From NCBI GenBank assembly GCA_002887195.1, contig PJAB01002193.1, positions 1 through 10,050 on the forward strand: a DNA stretch of 10,050 nucleotides, written 5' to 3'. This stretch comes from Chrysochromulina parva (Eukaryota > Haptophyta > Prymnesiales > Chrysochromulinaceae). Position 1 is the first letter of the stretch; every line of letters starts with the position of its first letter. Positions 1 through 6,521 of this stretch are shown here, piece by piece. The position numbers and the translations under genes are program-made. Below the pieces are notes generated by a model that ran no database searches, was not told the origin of the DNA, and saw only the letters and a program-made list of their open reading frames with translations.

Positions 1-202
1 GCGCGAGCGGATCTGCGCGAGACGTGGATGCGAGCGGATCTGCACGCTGGCTAGATCTGAAAGCTGGTCGTCGTCAGGCTTCGCGACGACAGGCGCCGAG
101 ACCAGGGGCAGCAGAGGACCTAGGCGAGACGCCAGGAACCAATGTGGACCCCATCGCGAGAGACGATTTCCCCACTGCAAAAAACGTGGCGGGCGCCGGA
201 CG
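1..202. other. Upstream region of the transporter gene
   Basis: No gene is supported here. The stretch is GC-rich with no convincing TATA box. It contains a 14-bp direct repeat (GCGAGCGGATCTGC at 3-16 and 30-43) and a short inverted repeat (GTCGTCG at 67-73 with CGACGAC at 84-90, 10-nt loop). Two upstream ATGs exist: a tiny frame at 28-54, and a 24-codon frame at 142-216 that overlaps the first transporter ATG at 203. The transcription start is unknown, so whether these lie in the mRNA cannot be told. Confidence 0.5.
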
Positions 203-1953
203 ATGCTGGCTTCTGAAGTAGATTTTGCAATGCAAATGTCGTCGCTAGTCTGCGGCCTGCGACCAACCGTTATAGTCTGCGTCGCTTGCGCCAGTTCGTT
301 TTCGGTGCTCCTCGGATACGACATTGGCATCATGTCTAGCGCAAAGCGCCTCATCGCCGACGATTTTTCGCTGGACGAGGGTCAGGTATCGGTGCTCGTG
401 GGGATCTTGAACATCGTGTCAGGCTTGGGCGGCGCACTTTCGGGCCGTCTCGCCGACTCGATGGGACGGCGCCCGACGGCGGCTTGCGCGTGCATCATCA
501 CGCTCGGAGGAGCCCTGCTCATGTCGATGGCGCCAGGCTACGGGGCCTTGCTTGCCGGGCGCACAATCACCGGGGTCGGGGTCGGCTTCTGCTTCCACGT
601 GGCGCCGCTCTACCTCGCCGAGATCTCACCCAAGGGCATCCGCGGCAAGCTCACCTCCTTCTTCGACCTGTTCATCAATGTGGGCATTCTCTTAGGCTTC
701 ATCGTCGGGTGGGCTCTGACGCCCGCGGGCGGTCCGAGCATGGAAGTGCACCAGCGCGCGATCTCGGCATGGCGCGTGATGCTTGGGCTGGGCGCGCTGC
801 CGCCGCTGCTCATCCTCCTCTCGCTCGGCTGGCTGCCCGAGAGTCCGCGCTTCCTCGTCGCCTCTGGCCGCGACGCTGAGGCGCGCGCCGTGCTCCATCG
901 GATCTATGCGGCGGACGAGGCGGAGCAGCTGATCGCATCGCTGGGGGAGGAGCGACGCCAAACGAAGCCGCTCTCGCTCTGTGCTGGGCTGCGCCGCGTC
1001 TTCCTGCCAGCGCGCGGCGCGCCAAGGGCGATGATCCTTGCTGGCATGGGCTGCGCCTTCTTCCAGCAAGCGACGGGCGTGGAGGCGGCCGTGTACTACA
1101 CTCCCGAGACTCTCGAAGCGGCGGGGATCCACGACGAGAACATGCTGCAGCTGGCCACCGTGGGCGTGGGCGTCGTTAAGGTGGCTTTCATTGTGCTCGC
1201 CGCCTGCCTCATCGAGCGGGTCGGCCGAGTGCGCCTGCTCCTCGTGTCCACAGCCCTCATCGGGTTTGCACAGCTGCTGCTCGGACTCTCTTTCTTGATT
1301 GGCACCCGACAGGTGGGCCTCTGATGGCCTCTGATGGCCTCTGACGGCCTCCGACGGCCTCTGATGGCCTCTGATGGCCTCTGATGGCCTCTGACGGCCT
1401 CTGACGGCCTCTGACGGCCTCTGATGGCCTCTGATGGCCTCTGATGGCCTCTGATGGCCTCTGACGACCTTCAATGGCCTCTGATGGCACTCGCCAGGTG
1501 GGTCTGGCACTGACGGGTCAGCTGCTCTTCATGGCAGCCTTCTCTATTGGGGCGGGCCCGTGCTCGATGCTCGTCGCGTCCGAGCTCTTCCCGCTCCAGG
1601 TACGCGGCTTTGCTCTCGGGGTGGCGACCCTGCTCAACCGCACCACCTCGGGCACCGTCGCCATCTCTTTCCTGTCCCTCTCGCGCGCGCTCACGCCCGC
1701 AGGCGCGTATTTCCTCTTTGTGGGCCTCGCGGCGGTCGCGTTCGCTTTCATTCGCACGCTCGTGCCTGAGACCCAGGGCAAGAGCCTCGAGGAGATCGAG
1801 CGCGAGATGTCCGAGCGCTACACGGTCACCACCACCTTGCTCGGCGCGGGCAGGCGCAGCTCGTGCACGGAGCTCGCATTGGCCGGCGGCAACGCGGAGA
1901 TAGACGCTCCTGGGAGCAGGGGAGACGCAGATCATCACCATGATCGTGTATAG
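203..1953 (+). CDS. Sugar/polyol transporter, MFS sugar-porter family, two exons (203-1312, 1498-1953)
   Basis: Joining the exons gives a 521-residue protein, the usual length for a 12-helix sugar porter. Signatures appear in order: GYDIG at 38-42 after helix 1; the loop 2-3 motif GRLADSMGRR at 81-90; GR at 119-120; PLYLAEISPKGIRG at 135-148; PESPRFL at 212-218 before the central loop; FFQQATGVEAAVYY from 286; exon 2 then supplies GP at 390-391, SELFPLQVRG at 398-407 and PETQGKSLEEIE from 460. The GYDIG and FFQQATGV motifs and the LATVGVGVVK segment resemble plant polyol/monosaccharide transporters most. The likely role is proton-coupled uptake of a polyol or hexose across the plasma or an internal membrane; the substrate cannot be read from sequence. 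The exon 1 frame stops three codons into the intron, while the missing C-terminal helices resume in frame at 1498, so splicing is required. ATGs at 230 and 236 are alternative starts, still upstream of helix 1. Confidence 0.92.
1313..1497 (+). other. Phase-0 GT-AG intron in the transporter gene
   Basis: The 185-nt intron runs from GTGGGC after CGACAG to CTCGCCAG before GTGGGT. Removing it joins codon 370 (CAG) to GTG and restores the canonical order of sugar-porter motifs. Retention gives TGA at 1322-1324. It has no ordinary polypyrimidine tract; nearly all of it is a 10-bp tandem repeat. The sequence around each splice site is duplicated (1301-1320 and 1486-1505). Confidence 0.88.
1316..1485. 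repeat. 10-bp minisatellite, 17 copies, inside the intron
   Basis: Seventeen head-to-tail copies of GGCCTCTGAY are present, mostly perfect. Copies alternate between ending GAT and GAC; copy 4 reads CCGAC and copy 16 (1466-1475) is the most diverged. Most units contain CTCTGAT or CTCTGAC, which fits the YNYTRAY branch-point consensus. The array fills the intron except for 3 nt at the donor side and 12 nt at the acceptor side. Confidence 0.97.
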
Positions 1954-2198
1954 GACGCGGCTCGTGTCATTTGAATGCACCTCAAAAGGGAATACCTCAA
2001 AAGGGAACACCTCCAAAACTTATGATGATACGCCTTGTCCCCGTGTCCCGTGTGTGTCCCGGCTCCACACACCGGTGAGCCGCAGCCAGGCTTGAGAGTG
2101 GCTTGAGCAGAGTCTATTTTTACCGGTACGCCTTTCGGGTCTCTCGGCTTTCCGACGCGACCCCCTGCTGGGGAGCTTGAGCGCCGAGTTACGTAACG
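1954..2198. other. Intergenic region with a 15-bp tandem repeat
   Basis: This gap holds the 3' end of the transporter mRNA and the 5' region of the next gene. A 15-bp unit, ACCTCAAAAGGGAAY, occurs at 1979-1993 and 1994-2008, followed by a partial copy at 2009-2019. The heptamer GCTTGAG recurs three times downstream, at about 2090, 2102 and 2175. An in-frame TGA at 2178-2180 closes the glycosyltransferase frame upstream of its ATG. No promoter motif is convincing. Confidence 0.6.
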
Positions 2199-3875
2199 AT
2201 GCAGGCCCTCTCGGCGCAGGTGAGCCGCATGGAGGCCGAACTGGCGACGCTCAAGCAGGTGCTTGCTCAGAAGCAGCAAGAGCGCAAGATGCAAAAGTCC
2301 GCTGCGGCCACCATGTCGAGCTCTTCCCGCCTCTCAGATGCCGCAGGCTCAAAGCTCGCCACCACGGCTTCGACGACGAGCGATGAGCGCGCATATCTCG
2401 CGTCAAAGCACGGCCGTTATAGCACGGGTGGCATTGGTCGGCGGCAGGGCTGTCCACTGCTCAATGAGTTGGCCGTGCCTCCGGAGAGCGAGCCGCTCTC
2501 TGACGTGGCCGAGTGGGAGCCGCGGGACAGAGAGCCGCTGGCGAAGAGCTCAAATTTCTACATGTACGTGCCGCCGCTGCAGACCGAGGCCGACCAGCAT
2601 GCGCTGCGTCACGTGCTGCGCGCCAATCAGTTCCCTTCGGACCCGGCCGCTTGCAATCGGACTCTGGTGCTCGCGGACGACGCGATCACGGCAGGGCTCG
2701 GTTACTCGGCGCGGTTGATCGCCCTTGCGCTGCTGGTGGCTGTGCAGGAGCGACGCGTGCTCGTGATGCCCGAGCACCACACGCGCCGCTGGTGCGCGCG
2801 GCCACCCTACACGCTCGGCTGCTACTACGAGCCGATCACACACTGCCGAGCACCCGTCTTCGGTGTGAACGGCACCTTCCGTGGCCCCGGTGGACTGCCC
2901 ATGCATCTACCCAAGTGGTCGACACGCGGCTCGTCGATGGGGTTGGCGCACCGGCGGTCGAACGCTACGGCCGCGCACGTGCGCATCGGTACCGCCCAGG
3001 TACATAAGTCCACGTTCTGGTACAAATTCCACCCGCCGATCGCCCTCTTTGGCGCCACGCACGAGTTACTCTTCCGGCCGCGCCCGTGGGTGCTTGAGGC
3101 AGCGCGGTGCGTGATGGACCACGCCGGGCTGCGAGGCGGCAACTTTGCGGTAGTGCACGCGCGCTTCTCAGTCGAGAAGAAGAAGGAGCGCGGCGCGTCG
3201 CTTCCCCCGTTAAGTGCGTACCTGCCACTGACTCGAAGCGTGCTGGCGAGGGCGAACGCCTCGCGCGTCTTTTTGCAGACGTCCACGCCCACAGCCGTGG
3301 AGCTCTTCGAGCGTTGGAGTGCGGAGCATGCATGGCGGCTGAGCTATACGGAGAATCCGCGCTCGACGCACGACATCTGGGTGGCGGGCTCTGGTCGGCG
3401 CAGTAATCACTCGGGAGAACGCACCTCTGTGGTGGCGCAGGCGGTCAACGCGTTCATCGCCTCAGAGTCTCGCCACTTTATCTCGCCGGCATCGTCCATG
3501 TGGACATGGTTTGTTCGCGCGCTGATGGCGCGCCGCGTGAGCGATGCCTTCCAGGACTCGGGGGGCGAGATGTTCGAGTCTTGCGTGGCCGCGCTCGAGG
3601 CAGCGCTCGAGGCGGGACACCAGGATGGACACCAGGATGGCGGCGGCGGCGGCGGAGGAGGAGGAGGAGGAGGCGGTGGCGGCGGCGGAGGAGGAGGCGG
3701 TGGCGGCGGCGGAGGAGACGGCGGCGGCGGCGGCGCCGGCGGCGCCGGCGCCGGCGCCGGCGCCGGCGGCGAGGGCGGCCACAACGGCCACAACGTGACG
3801 CTACAGGAGAAGAAGCGATGCAAGAAGGCCATCCCGAAGCTCATCGACATCCACCGCACGCCGCGCAGTAAGTAA
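2199..3875 (+). CDS. Probable FUT8-like (GT23-type) glycosyltransferase with poly-Gly tail
   Basis: The single open frame encodes 558 residues. Residues 1-33 look like a coiled coil (heptad-like VSRMEAELATLKQVLAQKQQ) and about 34-100 is Ser/Ala/Thr-rich. A globular domain follows from about 115 to 450. It contains GLGYSARLIALALLVAVQERRVLVM from 166, then W-C-P-C-Y-Y and THC, the strand-like FAVVHARFS from 316, VFLQTSTP from 357 and SPASSMWTWF from 429. That order parallels alpha-1,6-fucosyltransferases: an N-terminal G-G-Q-type helix, a VHxR nucleotide-sugar motif, a VFLATDDP-like strand and a final S-S-W segment. It suggests a GDP-sugar-dependent Golgi enzyme. Residues 481-524 are Gly, then Gly-Ala, and the tail is basic. 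No N-terminal membrane anchor is seen, although one is normal for Golgi transferases, so a 5' exon may be missing. The start is the first ATG after the in-frame stop at 2178. The family is inferred from motifs only. Confidence 0.7.
   Translation: MQALSAQVSRMEAELATLKQVLAQKQQERKMQKSAAATMSSSSRLSDAAGSKLATTASTTSDERAYLASKHGRYSTGGIGRRQGCPLLNELAVPPESEPLSDVAEWEPRDREPLAKSSNFYMYVPPLQTEADQHALRHVLRANQFPSDPAACNRTLVLADDAITAGLGYSARLIALALLVAVQERRVLVMPEHHTRRWCARPPYTLGCYYEPITHCRAPVFGVNGTFRGPGGLPMHLPKWSTRGSSMGLAHRRSNATAAHVRIGTAQVHKSTFWYKFHPPIALFGATHELLFRPRPWVLEAARCVMDHAGLRGGNFAVVHARFSVEKKKERGASLPPLSAYLPLTRSVLARANASRVFLQTSTPTAVELFERWSAEHAWRLSYTENPRSTHDIWVAGSGRRSNHSGERTSVVAQAVNAFIASESRHFISPASSMWTWFVRALMARRVSDAFQDSGGEMFESCVAALEAALEAGHQDGHQDGGGGGGGGGGGGGGGGGGGGGGGGGGDGGGGGAGGAGAGAGAGGEGGHNGHNVTLQEKKRCKKAIPKLIDIHRTPRSK
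3639..3770. repeat. GGN trinucleotide / GGCGCC low-complexity tract
   Basis: Forty-four consecutive codons of the form GGN, with one GAC and several GCC, encode 26 Gly, one Asp, 5 Gly and then a Gly/Ala mixture. The first half is purine-rich GGC/GGA/GGT and has runs suited to G-quadruplex formation. The second half, about 3732-3769, is alternating GGCGCC/GCCGGC and is self-complementary. A 12-bp direct repeat encoding HQDG twice lies just upstream (about 3627-3638). Confidence 0.93.
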
Positions 3876-4319
3876 AGAAGTAAAACACGGCTGACGGCAG
3901 CGCACACATCGCGAGGAGGGTACTATACCCAGGATACAAAGCGTGCGTGGAGCGTGGAACGTGGTCACCGCGCGCCGAGAGGCGAGTTGGCGGTCGTGGG
4001 GGCGGCCTGCGCTCGTGAGATGGTGAATGACCCATCAGTATCAGCGCGTTTGGCTTTAGCCTTTACGTTAGGAAATTCAAGGTCAGTTAACAGTACGCGG
4101 CGTGTGCTGCATTTGATTGCGCCCTCTTGCAGCCAATGTCCACGATTGTGGTTTGTGCGGTATGTGTAATCTAAACTCGCTGAACGCGCCGTACACTGCT
4201 TAATCCTCGCCTATCAATCCTGTTAAAATCGCTGGCACGTTCTTGACAGAGAGCGAACCCCAAAAAATTGCACATTGACGAACCCGGGGTGCATCGATGT
4301 CCGTCCAGCGAAGAAATCC
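3876..4319. other. Intergenic region between glycosyltransferase and kelch genes
   Basis: These 444 bases are less GC-rich than the flanking genes. I see no gene in them. They should hold the 3' UTR of the glycosyltransferase and the promoter and leader of the kelch gene. A CCAAT sequence lies near 4133 and AT-rich patches around 4220-4270, but neither is strong promoter evidence. An upstream ATG at 4297 opens a 15-codon frame that ends at 4344, inside the kelch coding region. Confidence 0.5.
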
Positions 4320-4344
4320 ATGCCGACCACTCGTAGCCGCATGA
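4297..4344 (+). promoter_or_regulatory. uORF overlapping the start of the kelch CDS
   Basis: The ATG at 4297 is 23 nt upstream of the first in-frame kelch ATG (4320) and in a different frame. It encodes 15 residues and stops at TGA 4342-4344. That stop overlaps the kelch codon Met8 (4341-4343) as ATGA. If transcribed, it could reduce initiation at 4320 or favour reinitiation at Met8. This is inferred from sequence alone. Confidence 0.35.
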
Positions 4345-5703
4345 CCTCACTGCGGGCGGCCACCATCATGGATGACGACCTGCTCGCACTCATTCTTGAG
4401 CACGTCATCGTGCGCCGCCTGTCCAAGACTGCTGCCGTGTGCAAGGCCTGGCGTGAAAGGTCAATACAAGTCTTCCGCGCGTGGAGGTGCGCGCCGAGCC
4501 TGTACCTCGTCGGAGGCTGCGGCGATGGCGCGCACCCCGCATGCGCACAGGCGCGCCAAACGGTGCTGCGGTACGATGTTCGCGGCGACGACTGGGTTCA
4601 GTGCGCAGGGCTGCACAAGGCGCGCGATCACCACGCCCTGGTCAGCTGCAATGGCAAGCTCTACGCGCTCGGCAGATGGAGCGGCGCTCGAAACCGCTCG
4701 TCGTGCGAACGCTACTGCCCGGTAAAGGACGAGTGGACGCTGCTCTCGCGCCAGCGACTGCGTATCGCGCGATCGGGCCACGGCGCGGCCGTGAGCGATG
4801 GTCACATCTTCGCGCTCGCGGGATGGGGCGGCCCGCACGCTGGGTTCCTCGCTAGCATCGAATGCATCCGTGTGGCGGAGGCAGGCAGCAGCGGCAGCGG
4901 CAGCGGGAGTAGCAGCGATGCATCTTCGTCAGGCAGCACCACCAGCTGCACCCTCACCAGCGGCTTCGTGAGCGACAGCGGCGACGCGCCGCCGTGTGTC
5001 GCTCTACCCGGCTGGACGATGGCCGCGGCGCCGCTGCACCTGGCACGCCATTGCCCGGCGACCGCCACGCTGGGCCATTATCTGTACGTCGTAGGCGGCT
5101 CGGGGACCGATCCAGAGGACGCGAGCCAAGGCGCGCAGCCGACGGCTTCCGTCGAACGCCTCGACACGAGGGCGCTGTGTGCGGGCTGGCGGCAGGACAT
5201 TGCGGCGATGCAGGTGCCCCCTGCCGTCTAATTGCCTCCTCATGATCTCTGATTGCCTCCCTCATCAGTTGCCGCCGCCCGACTCGCACCACCCCATTCC
5301 TGACCCTTTAAGCCCCACCTTCACCCCGCCTACCGCTCCCCTTACCCACCCCGCCCATTACGGCGCCATTTCATACCGTTAGGTGCCGCGCTACCGTCAC
5401 GCAATGGCGATCCTCGGAGGTCAGCTTTTCGCGACAGGTGGCCAGACGCCGGATGGGCGCGCGACCGCATCCGTCGAGCGCTACGATCCAGTCAGTGAGA
5501 CGTGGCACTACGTCACGCCCATGCGCCGTCCGCGCTTCTCGCACGCGTGCGCAGCCCACGGCGGCAAGCTCTATGTCGTCGGAGGCTTCGCCGGCGGCGA
5601 GTGGCTCACAGCCACCGAACGGTATGATCCGAAGACGGGCCAGTGGGAGAGCCTGCACGACCTCGCCGTGGCCGCCTCGGCGCCGGGGCTCGCCGAATGC
5701 TAG
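4320..5703 (+). CDS. F-box/kelch-repeat protein, two exons (4320-5213, 5383-5703)
   Basis: The spliced protein has about 404 residues. Residues 17-50 (MDDDLLALILEHVIVRRLSKTAAVCKAWRER) match the F-box pattern of LPDDLL...IL, a hydrophobic core and VCKxWR. About five to six kelch blades follow, recognisable by SLYLVGG, KLYALG, HIFALAGWGG, HYLYVVGG, QLFATGG and KLYVVGG, with ERYDP/W pairs such as VERYDPVSETW and ERYDPKTGQW. It is probably a substrate receptor for an SCF (Skp1-Cullin-F-box) ubiquitin ligase, with the kelch propeller binding the target. A Ser/Gly-rich insert at about 188-224 interrupts one blade. The intron falls inside a blade and splicing rebuilds AAMQ-VPRYRHAMAIL, a typical blade start; unspliced, the frame stops at 5229-5231. 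The start is the first in-frame ATG; Met8 and Met17 are alternatives. The target is unknown. Confidence 0.87.
5214..5382 (+). other. Phase-0 GT-AG intron in the kelch gene
   Basis: The 169-nt intron runs from GTGCCC after GATGCAG to CCGTTAG before GTGCCG. It is C-rich and G-poor on the coding strand, with CCCATTCCTGAC and CTCTGATT as branch-point candidates. AGGTGCC is repeated exactly at both ends (5212-5218 and 5381-5387), followed by CCGTC 12 or 13 nt later. ATTGCCTCC occurs twice inside (5231-5239 and 5252-5260). CTGATTGCCT at 5249-5258 differs by one base from the transporter intron's repeat unit. Confidence 0.85.
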
Positions 5704-6099
5704 CATTCGATTTCGACCTCCGGAGGTCGACGCATGCGCGCGCCAGGCGCCGCGAGGCGGGTCGCGGGTCGACGAATAGGCAATAGCCCGGCCACATGCC
5801 GCGATCGATATCCAATCATACCGATATCCGGCACGCTCCTAGGCACGCGGCAGCTAGAATCATTTAGCACAGCGTGACTCAAGCAGCTATGTTCCAGGCC
5901 ACGTGTGACACTTAACGTTTCGAGGTAGTTAAATGCAGAGACTTTGCACACAAGACAGCGTGCGTGTGCGCATAGACGATACTAGACGCGGCTCGGGCAC
6001 TATTACCATGGGATACTTTAAGGTGTGGGCGGGGACTGGGTTTCCACGTCTGACTCTACGTTTCCTCGCGTGCGTGCGGCCTAGAGTGCGGCGCAGCAC
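5704..6099. other. Convergent intergenic region
   Basis: These 396 bases separate the kelch stop from the CFAP141-like stop on the opposite strand and should contain both 3' ends. No gene is supported. The region has a perfect 18-bp palindrome at 5713-5730 and the octamer CGATATCC twice (5806-5813 and 5822-5829). I see no clear polyadenylation signal on either strand. Confidence 0.55.
5713..5730. repeat. Perfect 18-bp palindrome just after the kelch stop
   Basis: TCGACCTCCGGAGGTCGA is fully self-complementary and begins 10 nt after the kelch stop codon. With no loop it would form a cruciform or a dimeric protein-binding site more easily than an RNA hairpin. The function is unknown. Confidence 0.9.
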
Positions 6100-6521
6100 T
6101 CATCGATCCTTGCAAAAGGCTTTGCCCATCGCATTGAGCTGTTGCTCGAAGATCGCCGCCTCATACGCAAGGAACTCCTTCATCCGGGTTTTGCGCTCGA
6201 TGAGCAGCACCGCTTGCGCCTGCTGCATCTCCTGCGAAATCGTCTTGATCTCCTGCAGCTGCTTCTGGGTGATGTCTGTCCGCATCTTTGAGGTGGCCCA
6301 CTCGGCCGCGAGCATCGCGTGCGACCGCTCCTTCATCCCCTCGATGCGGTCGCTCAGCGTCTGCGGGCAAAGGGCAGTGGGCAAAGAGTGAGCATGGTCG
6401 TTGTTGCCCTTCGGCAGGATCCCGCCGAGGCTCATCGCGCGGTGGTAAATTCGCGAGGGCTGTGATATCGCACCTGCTCCATCTCAACCCGCCGCCGCAC
6501 ATTCAACGGCGCAACACTCAT
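6100..6521 (-). CDS. CFAP141: CFAP141-like axonemal protein, two exons (6521-6474, 6360-6100)
   Basis: Read on the minus strand, a 16-codon first exon (MSVAPLNVRRRVEMEQ) joins in phase 0 to TLSDRIEGMKERSHAML and runs to TGA at 6102-6100, giving 102 residues. The protein is a short, highly charged helix. Its end, EQQLNAMGKAFCKDR, matches the conserved C-terminus of animal CFAP141 (C1orf189), which from memory ends QQELNQMGKAF plus a few residues and is about 101 residues long. The matching length supports the two-exon model. CFAP141 is a microtubule inner protein of ciliary doublets, so this would act inside the axoneme and implies a flagellated life stage. An unspliced alternative starting at 6435 would replace the first 16 residues with 25 that look like intron (GNNDHAHSLPTALCPQ). 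I assigned the family from the C-terminal motif and length, without a search. Confidence 0.75.
6361..6473 (-). other. Phase-0 GT-AG intron in the CFAP141-like gene
   Basis: The 113-nt intron on the minus strand has donor GAGCAG/GTGCGA and acceptor TTTGCCCGCAG/ACG. The acceptor is preceded by a good pyrimidine tract with TTTGCCC repeated, and CTCAC upstream is a possible branch site. If retained, translation stops at an in-frame TGA 13 codons in. Confidence 0.7.

Noticed and set aside
1316..1485. CRISPR-like array
   Set aside because: The repeats are 10 bp, head-to-tail with no spacers, and lie inside a eukaryotic intron. No cas genes are near.
692..1510. Long reverse-strand open frame, and a second at 1257-1490, with repeating GHQRPSEAIR-type peptides
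   Set aside because: They come from reading the 10-bp minisatellite on the other strand: three units make 30 bases with no stop. The transporter explains the + strand fully.
3407..3907. Reverse-strand poly-proline protein
   Set aside because: It is the complement of the poly-Gly codons. The + strand frame carries glycosyltransferase motifs well beyond the tract.
4275..4319. Upstream TTG start for the kelch protein
   Set aside because: Non-ATG starts are unlikely here. The first ATG at 4320 already precedes the complete F-box.
5933..6391. A + strand frame of about 150 codons
   Set aside because: It overlaps the CFAP141-like gene antisense, is unusually Cys/Arg/Ser-rich and has no domain. 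The minus-strand reading matches a known family.
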